Shown here piece by piece: positions 51,176 to 61,600 of a stretch of 64,000 nucleotides of DNA. The notes under the pieces were generated by a model. The model was not told where the DNA came from. It did not search any database and saw nothing but the letters and a program-made list of their open reading frames with translations. How positions within the stretch are numbered: the stretch's first letter is position 1; each line of letters begins with the position of its first letter. A program made the position numbers and the translations under genes. The DNA is from Acidobacteriota bacterium (GTDB lineage: Bacteria; Acidobacteriota; Terriglobia; Bryobacterales; Bryobacteraceae), in NCBI GenBank assembly GCA_016185425.1, contig JACPNQ010000014.1:1-64000 (forward strand). The letters are read 5' to 3'.

Positions 51176-53458
51176 ATGAAGTATTGCCTGGTTGTGGGAG
51201 CGGCCCTGCTGGCGGTTTCGGCGCAGGATGCCCGGGTATTGTTTGAGAAGAACTGTTCGGTGTGCCACGGCGGCGGGCACGGCACGGAGCGCGGTCCAAA
51301 CCTGGCGAATAACCGCAAGGTGCGCGGTTCGTCGATCGCCGATTTGCGGACCGTGATTCGCGACGGCGTGCCGGCGCGCGGAATGCCAGCATTCCCGCTG
51401 CCGGCCGCGGAGCTGGATGCGTTGACTGCGCTGGTGCGGTCCTTCAGCGCGCCCGCGTCGGAAAGCCACGCACCCGGCGACATAGGCGCGGGCGAACGCT
51501 ATTTCTTCGGTAGCGGCGGGTGTGCGAATTGCCACATGGCCATGGGGCGGGGAAAGGCCGTAGGTCCGGATCTGTCATCGATCGGCCGCGAGTTGACGTT
51601 GACGGAAATTGACGAGGCCGTACGGCAGCCCGGGGAGCGCGTGAAGCCCGGCTACCAAGTGGCCGCGGTGAAGCTGCGTAATGGGAGTTCCGTTCGCGGA
51701 TTCGCGCGAAATCGCAGCCGCTACAACTTGCAGGTGCAGGATCTGCAGGGCCGCTTCCATCTGCTGGACGACACCGAGATTGCGTCGACGGCGATGGAGA
51801 CCGGATCGATGATGCCGGCGCCGCAGTGTTCCGCGAACGAGTGCCGGGATGTCATCGCCTATTTGAGTTCGCTGACCGGAGTGAGTGCTGGCAAGCCGGG
51901 TGCGGCGATTGCCGGCGAAGGCGGGCCTGCATTCGCGCGGATTGCGGCTCCGAAGCCGGGTGACTGGCCAAGCTATCACGGGAAATTAACCGGCAATCGA
52001 CACAGTGAGCTCAATCAGATCAATCCGGCCAACGTGAAGAATCTTGCGCTGCAGTGGGTATTCCCTGTGAACCACAACGTACTGGAACTGACGCCCGTTG
52101 TTGCGGACGGCGTGATGTATGTGAGCGGGCCAAACCAGGTATTCGCGCTGGACGCGCGCGCCGGCCGAACGCTGTGGCACTATCAACGGGCGCGGTCCAT
52201 CGAGACACGCGGCGACCCGGCAAAGGGGACCAATCGAGGCGTGGCGATTCTGGGCGATCGCGTATTCGTTGTTACCGACAATGCGCATCTCCTGGCGTTG
52301 CACCGGTTGACCGGCGAGCTTTTGTGGGAGACGGAGATCACACAGGGCGTCACGGATAAACGCAACATCGGGAACACCGCCGCTCCATTGGTGGTGAACG
52401 ATCTCGTTGTGGCCGGTGTTTCCGGGGGCGATCTTGGCATGCGTGGATTCCTGGACGCCTACAAGGCATCGACGGGCGAGCGTGTGTGGCGATTCTGGAC
52501 CGTGCCGCAGCCCGGCGAGCCATTATCGGAGACTTGGGGAGGGACGGCGTTGGCGCGCTTCGGCGGCGGCGGAGCGACGTGGATGACCGGCACATTCGAC
52601 CCCGAGACCAACACTGTGTTCTGGGGCACCGGCAATCCCTATCCGGCAATGAATGGCGATGAACGCAAGGGCGACAACTTGTATTCGGATTCCGTTATCG
52701 CGCTTGACGCGGCGAACGGACGGTTGAAGTGGCACTATCAGTTCACGCCGCATGATCTCTACGACTGGGACGCGGGACAGACGCCGCTGCTCGTGAATCG
52801 AAAATACCGCGGTGAAGAGAAGAAGCTGCTGATTCAGGCGAACCGGAACGGGTTTCTATATGTGTTTGACCGTACAAACGGCAAACTTATCCTCGCGGAA
52901 AAGTTCGTCGACCGGCTGACGTGGGCCAAAGGGATCGGCGCGGACGGGCGGCCCATCGTGGTCCCTGGACTGGAGCCAACGCGCGATGGAACAAAGGTAT
53001 GTCCGAATGTGTTGGGAGCGACGAACTGGCCGTCGATGGCGCACAATCCGTCGACGGGGCTGTTCTACCTGATGGCGCGCGAGGCGTGCGGCATCTACGT
53101 GAAGCCGCCGAACTGGAATCCGAAACCGATCCCGCTGGAGCCGGGCCGGATGTTCCTGCGTGCGCTGGACATCGAGACCGGAAAACGTGTGTGGGAAGTA
53201 CCGCAGATTGGTCCGGCGGATAGCTGGGGCGGTGTACTGTCCACGGGTGGCGTGATCTTCTTCGGTGAGGATAGCGGCGCGTTGGGCGCTGTCGATGCAA
53301 AGACCGGCAGGGACCTCTGGCACATCCAGACAAACGCTTCGGCGGCGCTGGGCGACGGGCACAGTTGGCGCTCATCCCCGATGACCTATATGGCCGGCGG
53401 GAAGCAGTACATCGCCTTCGCCGCCGGACCCAACATCATGGCGTTCAGCTTGCCCTAA
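51176..53458 (+). CDS. Cytochrome c - PQQ dehydrogenase fusion
   Basis: The 760-residue exported protein starts with a signal peptide (MKYCLVVGAALLAVSAQ). It has two haem sites, C27-SVC-H31 and C116-ANC-H120, in N-terminal cytochrome domains. The quinoprotein propeller begins at about residue 262 (KPGDWPSYHGKLTGNRHSEL) and carries the catalytic-Asp motif FTPHDLYDWDAGQTPLL and CPNVLGATNWPSMAHNPSTG. Electrons can pass within one chain from PQQ to haem. This differs from the pair at 16259/17155, where the cytochrome is a separate gene. The substrate is unknown. It is the last gene of the plus-strand run and is followed directly by a minus-strand dioxygenase gene. Confidence 0.9.
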   Translation: MKYCLVVGAALLAVSAQDARVLFEKNCSVCHGGGHGTERGPNLANNRKVRGSSIADLRTVIRDGVPARGMPAFPLPAAELDALTALVRSFSAPASESHAPGDIGAGERYFFGSGGCANCHMAMGRGKAVGPDLSSIGRELTLTEIDEAVRQPGERVKPGYQVAAVKLRNGSSVRGFARNRSRYNLQVQDLQGRFHLLDDTEIASTAMETGSMMPAPQCSANECRDVIAYLSSLTGVSAGKPGAAIAGEGGPAFARIAAPKPGDWPSYHGKLTGNRHSELNQINPANVKNLALQWVFPVNHNVLELTPVVADGVMYVSGPNQVFALDARAGRTLWHYQRARSIETRGDPAKGTNRGVAILGDRVFVVTDNAHLLALHRLTGELLWETEITQGVTDKRNIGNTAAPLVVNDLVVAGVSGGDLGMRGFLDAYKASTGERVWRFWTVPQPGEPLSETWGGTALARFGGGGATWMTGTFDPETNTVFWGTGNPYPAMNGDERKGDNLYSDSVIALDAANGRLKWHYQFTPHDLYDWDAGQTPLLVNRKYRGEEKKLLIQANRNGFLYVFDRTNGKLILAEKFVDRLTWAKGIGADGRPIVVPGLEPTRDGTKVCPNVLGATNWPSMAHNPSTGLFYLMAREACGIYVKPPNWNPKPIPLEPGRMFLRALDIETGKRVWEVPQIGPADSWGGVLSTGGVIFFGEDSGALGAVDAKTGRDLWHIQTNASAALGDGHSWRSSPMTYMAGGKQYIAFAAGPNIMAFSLP

Positions 53459-55012
53459 TCAGCCGGCAGCAGTCCCCGCAGCCATGACGTTATGTGCAGG
53501 CCGGCGTCCCGTCCTGCGGAACGCCAGTTTTGCCGAAGCGGCTACTTTCAGCAAGGCACCCGATTGAGAGCTGGATCCTGCAACCGTCGCGACGACCGCG
53601 TGATTGCCGTCGGCCAGATTGGAGGGAACAGTAACGTTGAGTTGATATAAGCCCGGGCTCACCAAGCCTGCAAAACTCACATCCGCGGAGAGGCCGCCAA
53701 TGGTTACGGTAACGCGGTTCGTGGCCGGATACGCACCGGTGAAAACCAGGCCCGTGGCTTCTGTGGATGAACTCGGGCCGAAGCCTGTGCCATAGAGCGA
53801 TAGGATCGTCCCTTGGCCAACGGCGGCCGACGTTACATACCCAGTCTCGGCGTTTCCCGTGCCGTTGATGATGGCGCCATCGGGATAGCGGACGGCGCGG
53901 ACGTAACCGGACAGAGTCGCGAGTCCCGGCAGCACGCTTTGCAGTGTGGTTGTGACGCTATTCGATGTGCCCGCCGCATTTGTGACGGTTACCCCAACAG
54001 AGCCCAGGCTGGAGTCATTCGGCGCAAGGACGTTGATTTGCGTCGCGCTGACATATTGTACGAAGGCCGGTTTGTTGTTGATCTGCACGCTTACACCGCC
54101 GAGGGACGTGGGAATCGTGTTGTTGACCAGATCCGCACTGGCGAGTGCGCGCGCCGCCGAAGCGAGATTCGTTCCGAATATGCTGATCCATGAACCGGTG
54201 CTCAGGCCGGCTCCGCCGCTGAAGGCATTGCCGACACCACCGGACGTAATCGCCGGTGTGGTGACGGATGGAGTCTGGAACGCCGCGCCTACGGTAATCG
54301 ATGCCGCGTACCCGGCGGACACGCTGCCCGTCGCCGCCGCCAGCATGCGCGTATTGTTCGCAACGCTGTAGACATTGTCGCTTGCATTTGTCGTGTCTCG
54401 CACGGAGGTTCGGGAATAGGCGGACTGCGCCAGCACGGTGTTATTGACCGTTTCGTCGAAGAAGATTTGGCTGACGAAGTTGCTCAATACGGTGGCGCCG
54501 TTATAAGTGCGCACGCGCATGTGGATGTGAATGGTGCGGCTGGTATACCATCCGGGGAAGATGGTGGTGAACGTCACTTTGCCGTCGGAATCGGTGATCT
54601 GGTAGCCCCGCAGGAATCTCTGTCCGGTCGTCGTGACATTACCCGTCCCGCCGCCTGGATTGTATGTGGCTTCATCGGAATAGATCCGCTTCGCATCGCA
54701 ATGCCAGATGTCGACATAAGCGCCGGTGACGGGCGTACACGCCGTTCCGCTGAGGTTCTGCACATAGATTGTCAGCGTGAGCGGGACGCCGTCGCGCGCG
54801 ACTCCTGTGCTTGGGTCGGTACGAATATCGGAACGGAAAAGCTTTTCATCGACCCAATAAGGTCCTTCGGTTACAGTAGGCGTCGCGGCGGCGCAAGTGA
54901 TTGTGTCGGCGGCCTCTACGGCGTCATTCCAGGCGGGAATAAAATAGGCGGCCGCGCCTGCGCCCGTTAGAGTGGCGAGAGTTTGACGTCGTGTTAAGAC
55001 CCGCATCTTCAT
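53459..55012 (-). CDS. Intradiol ring-cleavage dioxygenase fused to TIGR03437 domain
   Basis: A Tat signal (RVLTRRQTLATLTGAGAAAY) starts the 517-residue protein. Residues 38-230 are an intradiol dioxygenase: GAYVDIWHCDAKRIYSDEAT (Fe ligand Y111) and GWYTSRTIHIHMRV (Y156, H162, H164), a full set of two Tyr and two His. Residues about 255-500 are the Solibacter C-terminal domain (TGSWISIFGTNLASAARALA; SVQINNKPAFVQYVSATQIN; LAPNDSSLGSVGVTVTNAAG). The C-terminal tail is odd, basic and short (LAFRRTGRRPAHNVMAAG). Ring cleavage of catechol-type compounds outside the cytoplasm is inferred. The start ATG at 55012 has no clear ribosome site; 55006 is an alternative. Confidence 0.85.
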   Translation of the reverse strand: MKMRVLTRRQTLATLTGAGAAAYFIPAWNDAVEAADTITCAAATPTVTEGPYWVDEKLFRSDIRTDPSTGVARDGVPLTLTIYVQNLSGTACTPVTGAYVDIWHCDAKRIYSDEATYNPGGGTGNVTTTGQRFLRGYQITDSDGKVTFTTIFPGWYTSRTIHIHMRVRTYNGATVLSNFVSQIFFDETVNNTVLAQSAYSRTSVRDTTNASDNVYSVANNTRMLAAATGSVSAGYAASITVGAAFQTPSVTTPAITSGGVGNAFSGGAGLSTGSWISIFGTNLASAARALASADLVNNTIPTSLGGVSVQINNKPAFVQYVSATQINVLAPNDSSLGSVGVTVTNAAGTSNSVTTTLQSVLPGLATLSGYVRAVRYPDGAIINGTGNAETGYVTSAAVGQGTILSLYGTGFGPSSSTEATGLVFTGAYPATNRVTVTIGGLSADVSFAGLVSPGLYQLNVTVPSNLADGNHAVVATVAGSSSQSGALLKVAASAKLAFRRTGRRPAHNVMAAGTAAG

Positions 55013-55062
55013 GCCGTCAGTATAGGAGCGATTTGACGAGATCGATGTCAGAAAGTCCTTAC

Positions 55063-55105
55063 ACCAAAAAATGAAGGAGACGCCAAAACAAAGGCGCCTC
55101 CTTCA
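55063..55105 (-). terminator. Rho-independent terminator after TonB receptor gene
   Basis: On the minus strand, GAAGGAGGCGCC pairs with GGCGTCTCCTTC (one mismatch) around TTTGTTTT and is followed by ATTTTTTGG. It lies 16 bases past the receptor stop. Confidence 0.75.
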
Positions 55106-55120
55106 TCGATCTATTGTGGT

Positions 55121-58100
55121 CTAGAAAAGTATCTTCAATCCGAGCTGAACCTGCCTCGGGCCATTCTCCTGGCTGGTCACGACGCCGAACGTCGGGCTAC
55201 CGAGAGTGAGTCCGGGCAGGCCGAAGATCGGTGTATTGGTGAGGTTGAACGCTTCGGCCCGGAACTCGATTCGCATCCGCTCCACAGGCTTGAAGCTCTT
55301 GAAGACGGAGAAATCGATGTTGCGGGAAGCGGACTGCCGAACCGTGGCGATGTTGCGGCCGAGGGTGCCAAAGGTATACGGCGCCGGTTGCGCGAAGGCC
55401 GCCGGGTTGAACCACATGTCGACCGTAGGATTGTCGACGCGCGGGCTGATGCCGGTAGCGTCCGGACGCTGGCTGCCGCCGAAGCAGAAGCAGGTGTTGT
55501 TCGCCACGCCGAAGTTAAAGAGCGGGAGGCCCTGCGACAGCGTGACGATACCATTCATTTGCCAGTTGCCGAGTGCCGCGTTCAACGGCTTGTTCATTGT
55601 GGATGCGAATGCCTTTCCCCGGCCGAAGGGCAGTTCATACGTTGTGTTGATGACGGCGCGATGGGGCTGGTCGTACGACGAGACAGACCGCTCGCAAGCA
55701 CGGCAGTAGAAGGAGCGGATGAGGTCCGCGCGGTTCCACAGGCCATCGGCTGCGTCGGTGATGGTCTTCGAGAACGTGTACGAGAGCAGGAAGCTCAGCC
55801 CCGCGTTGAAGCGGCGCTCGTAGCGGGTTTGGACGGCGTGATAGTTGGAGTTTGCGTAGCCGCCGTTGACGGCGCTGACGCCGCTGTACAACGGATAGGG
55901 CCTTAACAGGTTGCCGCGCTGGATGGTCGGCGTGCCAAGCGCGAGTGTGGAAGGTATGACGCCATAGAACGGATTCGGTACCTGTTCCAGGAGCTTGTCG
56001 CCCATTGCGAGATAAGAGGGGTCGAGCTGGTTGAACTGATAAGTCTGCGAGAGGCGCGTACCCTTGTTGCCCGCATAGGCGACCTCCCAAACTGCGTTGC
56101 CCGGCAGCGAGCGCTGGATGGTGAAGTTCCACTGCTGGTTGTACATGGGGCGAAGAGACGGCGCCCACGCACCGCTCAGCCCTTGGCCCAGGGCGGCGTT
56201 TGGTCCCGCCTTCGCGCCTAGCGGCAGCGAGAAGCCCGACGGGAACGGATTTGTCCAAGGATTCGACGGGGTGATGCCGTCGCCGTCTCTGGATGAGATC
56301 CACGCCGTCGACGAAGAGAACGCGCCGCCCGTGTAGCCGGAGCTCGCCGCATAGGACGGCAGTCCGAAGAAGATCCCATAACCGGCACGGATGACGGTCT
56401 TGTCGTTGAGTTGATAGGCGATGCCCAACCGCGGATTCCACTGCTTCGGATCGACATTCCGCGCGCCGCGGCGGCCCAACGTATCGCCTGCGAACTGCGC
56501 GATGCCGCGGAGGTCCATCTTGAGCGTATCGGCAAGCGGGTTCTTCGCAATAGGATCGATGCCGGTGATCCGATTGAAACGCTCCGTCACGCCGCCTTCG
56601 AAGTCCCAACGGAAACCAACGTTGATGGTTAACTTTGAGTTGTATTTGAAGTCGTCCTGCACGTAGAAGGCGAAATAACGGTTGAAGTTCGCCGGCCGGA
56701 TCTGGTGCGTAATGCTGCCGGTGCCGAAGCCGACGAGGAACGAGGCGAAGCCTACGCCGCCGACCGCAGTTGGCGTGCGCGGGTCGGGTCCCTGCGTCTG
56801 GGCGCGAGTGAAGTCAAATGTGCCGCTAGGCGTGCCGAGCTGGCCGTAGTTGACATAGTTGAAGCGCGCGTCGATGCCGTACTTCATGGAGTGGCGGCCC
56901 TGCACACGCGAGACGGTGCCGATCAACGAATGAGACGTATCCCCCATGAAGTAGATGTCGCCGCCGTTGGGTCCGAGCTGTGTGTAGTCCTGCAACGTGA
57001 TCGTTGGGAATACCTGGTGATCGGAGATGCTGTCGATGTACGAAGGCAAGCCGAGCGAAGTCGTCTTGAATCCATTGGCGGCGTCAAACGTCGAACTCCA
57101 CGGAACGCGGTTGCCCGACACGCGGCCCAGGCCGTATCGGATATTCACCACCGTCGTCGTGCCGACATTCTCGGTGTAGTCCATTGCGGCGTTTTGCAGG
57201 CGTTGATTCATCGGGTCGCAGCAGCCCGGATCGGCCAAGTTCTTCCAGAAGTTGGGCTTTGAATAGACCGAATCCATGAAGGTGAAGCGGCCGAAGAACC
57301 GCCGCCTGTCGCTGAAATTGTGGTCGACCTTCATCTCGATCCTGTCTTGCGGCTGCGGGTATGCGTCCTGCAGCACCAGGTTGTTTTGACGCGTGAACGG
57401 CAGACCCGGCGCGTTCGGCAGGGGATAGTAAGCGAGCGCCTTGGCGGCCACGGGGCTAATGGCGCTCACCGGGATCCGGTTATTCGGATACGGCGTGCGG
57501 ATGAAGCGTCCGGGTTGCGCGGGGTTGGCCTGCGTGGTGAACGGATCGAAAACAAGACGCATCTGGCCGGCGGCCGTCAGCGTCTGCGAGAAGTCGCCGG
57601 CCCGCTCGAGCTCGGTCGGAGCCGTGTGCTGCGCAAGGCTCGCCGCCTTGATCCGTTGGCCCTCGTAGAGCATGAAGAAAAACGTCTTGTCCTTGCCGTT
57701 ATAGATTTTCGGGAACGAGATCGGCCCGCCTGCCGATGCGCCGAACTGATTGCGTTTGAAACTCGCAAGCGGCCTGCCGGCGCGGTTGCTGAAGAAGTTG
57801 TTGGCGTCGAGCTTCGAATTGCGGAGGAACTCGAACAAGCTGCCGTGCAGCGAGTTCGTCCCCGACTTGGTAACGATCGTTACGAGCCCACCGCCCGACC
57901 GGCCGTACTCCGCCGCGAATGCGTTCGTTTGAATTCGGAACTCCTGCACGCCCTCAACCGACGGAATCGCGCTGACCGCCGGAATATTGGTGATGTTATG
58001 GGAGACCGTTGCCGTGACGCCGTCGAGGATGATGTCCGACGTCGATTCCTGGCCGCCATTCACGATGAAACGATTTGCAGTGAAGCTGTCGGCGACTCCG

Positions 58101-58600
58101 CTCGTCTGGCGAACGAAGAACACGCCCGGTACCAGGGCCGAAAGCGAAAAGATGTTGCGGCCGTTGAGCGGCAGATCGAGGATTCGCTTGTTCTCGACGA
58201 ATCCGGAGAGTGTGGAGGTGCCGGTCTCGACGAGCTGCGCTTCGCCGGTAACGGAAACCTGGTCGCTTGTGGCGCCGAGCTGTAGTGTGATGTTGACTGT
58301 GGCGCGTTCCTGCGTGGTGAGGGGCAGGCGGTCCACGGTGTGTTTCTTAAAGCCCGCATGTTCCGCGGATACGCCATAGGTGCCGGGCTGTAACTGCGAA
58401 ACGATGTAGAACCCGGTGTCGTTGGACTGTGTCCGGAAAGCGGTGTTGCGTTGAAGATCGGTGACCGTAATGTTGGCACCGGCGACGACGGAACCTGTCG
58501 GATCGGTCACGAGTCCCGAGATGGAACCGGTGAACGATTGTGCCGATAGCGAGGCAGCCAACGCCACTAGGCCGGCTGATAAAACGAGAACTCTCTGCAT
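55121..58600 (-). CDS. TonB-dependent receptor, Oar-like
   Basis: The start is ATG 58600 (MQRVLVLSAGLVALAASLSA plus QSFTGS); AAGGAG precedes it by eight bases. The signal peptide ends near residue 21. The carboxypeptidase-regulatory domain (SGLVTDPTGSVVAGANITVT; YIVSQLQPGTYGVSAEHAGF), plug (LPLNGRNIFSLSALVPG; AEYGRSGGGLVTIVTKSGTN) and barrel ending QVQLGLKILF give 1,159 residues. The final LF is the outer-membrane signal. It has the NGRN and SGTNSLHGSLFEF motifs in common with the receptors at 24505 and 62235. The gene is followed by a strong terminator. No partner lipoprotein or regulator is adjacent. Confidence 0.88.
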   Translation of the reverse strand: MQRVLVLSAGLVALAASLSAQSFTGSISGLVTDPTGSVVAGANITVTDLQRNTAFRTQSNDTGFYIVSQLQPGTYGVSAEHAGFKKHTVDRLPLTTQERATVNITLQLGATSDQVSVTGEAQLVETGTSTLSGFVENKRILDLPLNGRNIFSLSALVPGVFFVRQTSGVADSFTANRFIVNGGQESTSDIILDGVTATVSHNITNIPAVSAIPSVEGVQEFRIQTNAFAAEYGRSGGGLVTIVTKSGTNSLHGSLFEFLRNSKLDANNFFSNRAGRPLASFKRNQFGASAGGPISFPKIYNGKDKTFFFMLYEGQRIKAASLAQHTAPTELERAGDFSQTLTAAGQMRLVFDPFTTQANPAQPGRFIRTPYPNNRIPVSAISPVAAKALAYYPLPNAPGLPFTRQNNLVLQDAYPQPQDRIEMKVDHNFSDRRRFFGRFTFMDSVYSKPNFWKNLADPGCCDPMNQRLQNAAMDYTENVGTTTVVNIRYGLGRVSGNRVPWSSTFDAANGFKTTSLGLPSYIDSISDHQVFPTITLQDYTQLGPNGGDIYFMGDTSHSLIGTVSRVQGRHSMKYGIDARFNYVNYGQLGTPSGTFDFTRAQTQGPDPRTPTAVGGVGFASFLVGFGTGSITHQIRPANFNRYFAFYVQDDFKYNSKLTINVGFRWDFEGGVTERFNRITGIDPIAKNPLADTLKMDLRGIAQFAGDTLGRRGARNVDPKQWNPRLGIAYQLNDKTVIRAGYGIFFGLPSYAASSGYTGGAFSSSTAWISSRDGDGITPSNPWTNPFPSGFSLPLGAKAGPNAALGQGLSGAWAPSLRPMYNQQWNFTIQRSLPGNAVWEVAYAGNKGTRLSQTYQFNQLDPSYLAMGDKLLEQVPNPFYGVIPSTLALGTPTIQRGNLLRPYPLYSGVSAVNGGYANSNYHAVQTRYERRFNAGLSFLLSYTFSKTITDAADGLWNRADLIRSFYCRACERSVSSYDQPHRAVINTTYELPFGRGKAFASTMNKPLNAALGNWQMNGIVTLSQGLPLFNFGVANNTCFCFGGSQRPDATGISPRVDNPTVDMWFNPAAFAQPAPYTFGTLGRNIATVRQSASRNIDFSVFKSFKPVERMRIEFRAEAFNLTNTPIFGLPGLTLGSPTFGVVTSQENGPRQVQLGLKILF

Positions 58601-58661
58601 CCCTGCTGCTCCTTGAGCGCTTAAGCGCCTAAAACTGATATCGCAGTTGATGGCAGAAAGC

Positions 58662-58690
58662 AAGGGGGGAGCTGGAAGGCTCCCCCAAAG
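58662..58690 (-). terminator. Possible terminator after TonB receptor at 58691
   Basis: GGGGGAGC (58665-58672) pairs with GCTCCCCC (58679-58686), loop TGGAAG. It starts a few bases after the receptor's stop on the minus strand. The U-tract is poor. Confidence 0.45.
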
Positions 58691-61600
58691 TCAGAACTTG
58701 TAGTGCAGTCCCAACTGAATGATTCGCGCCTGATTCCCTCCAATCAGGCTGCTGATCCGGCCGAAATTCGCATTCCCTCGCTGCTGATTGGGCAGCGCGA
58801 AGTTGGCGTGATTGATGAAGTTGAGCGACTCGGCGCGGAACTGCAGCCGGTGCCCCTCAGCAATCGCGAAGTCCTTTAGCAACGACAGGTCCGCGATCAC
58901 CGCGCCGGGTCCGCTCGCCACAGTCCGGCCTGCGTTGCCGAACGTGTAGAGTGCCGGCGCGGCGAAGCTGGAGGTGTTGAAGAACGGCTCGGCGAGCACG
59001 TTGTCCCGCCAGTTTGCGTTCTGTTGATAGGGCGTGACCACGTTCGATCGCACAGCCGCGGCGGTGGGGTAGATAGCGGCGCCGTTGTTTTCGATCACTC
59101 CGAACGGCGCTCCGCTACGGGCCTCAAACAATAGCGACGTCGACCAGCCGCCGAACGCTTGCCGGAGCGGTCCCTTGCCGGCAGGCGACGGCAGCGCCCA
59201 GGTCGCGTTGCTGACGAACCGATGGGCGATGTTGTTGCCGGAAAGCCCGCGGTCGGCCGCACGATCGTACTGGTTGCCGAACGCGTTGTCCCCGGCGTTG
59301 CCGCCCAACTCATTCCGCGCGCGAACATCGTCAATCGCCTTCGACCAGGTGTAGTTGAAGCCGAACTGCACGCCATGGGAGCTCCGCTTATCGAGCCGGA
59401 TGTTCAGCCCATGGTAGTTCGAGTTGCCGATGGTGGGCGAGATGACGCGCACATCGGAAAATTGCGGGAATGGCCGGAGGATCTGCGAATTGCCGTTCGT
59501 GCCGATTAACGACTGCGGCACCTGGTTAATGGAACGCGATGTAGGCGCCCCGAGCTTGTGGCCAAGCGAGCCGAGATAGGCGATCTCCAGCACCGATTGG
59601 AACGGGAGCTGCCGTTGGATATTGAAGTTGAACGTATTCAGATACGGCACAGCGCGGCCGCCGGGCTCGAAGAATTCGACTGCCAGGGTTGGAGACTGTC
59701 CCACTTTCACCGCGCCGAAGCCAGGGACCAGGCTCGCTTCCGTCAACGGGGCGATATAGGGCAGGCCATTGCGGAGCAGGAACGCCGCGGTACGTCCGCC
59801 GTCCGGTGAAACGAAGTCGCCGCGTGTGCCGAAGCCGATATTGGCCACGATCGGCGTGGCCTGGTCGTATTGACCGATGAACAGTGTTGCTCCGCCGGCA
59901 CGAATCACCCACTTATCCGATACGCGGTAGGAGAATCCCAGCCGTGGCCCGAAGTTGTTCTTGTCGAAGTTGTGCGCGTATCTGCTCAGGCCGTTGCGGC
60001 CGGACCAGGTCAATACGCCGGGTGTGCCGCTCACGGGATTGATCGCATAACGGTCGAACGAGTTTTGACGATTATCGACCGACTCCCAGCGCGGCCAATC
60101 CAGATCCCAGCGCAGGCCGGCGTTAATGGTTAGACGCGGCGTGACTTTCCAATCGTCCTGGATAAATGCGCCAAACGCGTTGGCGCGGCTGCGAATGAGT
60201 GGAGCCTCCGCCCGTGATCCGCTCGCGGCCCATCCGGTTAACAACGCGGCCAGAGCATCGCCAGTGGCTGTGTTGTTGAAAGCAAATACGCCGCCGGCTG
60301 AGCCGCTCCAGACGTCGTCATTGGACGACCGCCGGAACTCGCCGCCGAACTTCCACGTGTGCCTGCCGGAGATCTTTGTCAGGTTGCTGGTGATATGGTC
60401 GCCGCGGATCGGCACTTGCAGGCGCTCATGGTTACCCACGCCGAATCCGGTGAGGCCCGTGATGCTGAACTGCGGGAAGAAACGATCGTTGGTGCCGATG
60501 ATTCCGAACTTCTGCGCCAGGCCAAGATCGGCGCCGCCGGACCGGCTGATCCCTTTGCGGCGGTCATACGAATAGCGGCTTTCGAGAATGGTCGTTGGCG
60601 TGAAGTTATGCTGCCAGGTGGCGGACCAGCTATAGTAGCTGCCTTCGCTCCTGGAGTGATACGGATCCACGCCAGCCACTGGAAACACAGGTGCGTTGAG
60701 TGTGGAGGAAGTATTGGTGAGCAGGCGCCCGTAGACGCGGTCGCGATCGGAAAATGTGTGATCGATCCGCGTGACGAAGGAGTTCGATGGATTGCGGACG
60801 TTCTGGTTCGCGCGGAAGTTGAGGTTGCGGCTGCGCGCGCCATCGACGTTGGGCCCCGGGTAGAGCTTCGCAATTGCGGCGCCGGCCGGATCCAGGCGGC
60901 TCGATGGAATGATGTTGCCGGCGAAAGGCGTGTTGGTGAGTGGGTCGCGTACGGCGGTGGAACTGGCGGAGAAGTTGCCGCTTGCTTCGGCGGCTGTCGG
61001 GACGCTCGCTAACAGGGTATTTTGCCGGTTGTCCCGGGTGCCTTCGTAGTTGAAGAAGAAGAACGTGCGGTCTTTCCGGATCGGCCCGCCGATGCTGGCG
61101 CCGAATTGGTTGTAGCGAAGCCGGGGTTTCGAGGCGGCAAAAAAATTGCGGGAGTCGAGCGCGTCGTTGCGCAGAAACTCATAGGCGGAGCCGTGGAAAC
61201 GATTCGTCCCGGAGCGCGTGGTCATCTGGATATAGCCGCCGCCGGTACGCCCGAGCTCCGCCTTATAGTTCGCTACCTCTACGTTAAACTCCTCGAGCGA
61301 TTCTACGGGCGGATCGTAGTTCAGGGTCGCGACGCCCAGCAGGATATTCTGCGCGTTCCCGCCGTCGATGGTCCACATAGCGTTATCGCCGCGGCCGCCC
61401 GCAATGGCGAATGTCGACCCGCTGCCATTCTGCACAACGAATCCGTTTAACCGTACAAGCTGCGCGGCGCGACGCCCCACTAGCGGCATGTTCGCGATGG
61501 TGCTGTTCCGCACAACCGAGCCGAGGGACGATGTATCTCCGCTGAGCAGCGGCGCGTCGGCCTCAACAGTGACGCTATCCGCTACGGTGCCGATTTCCAA

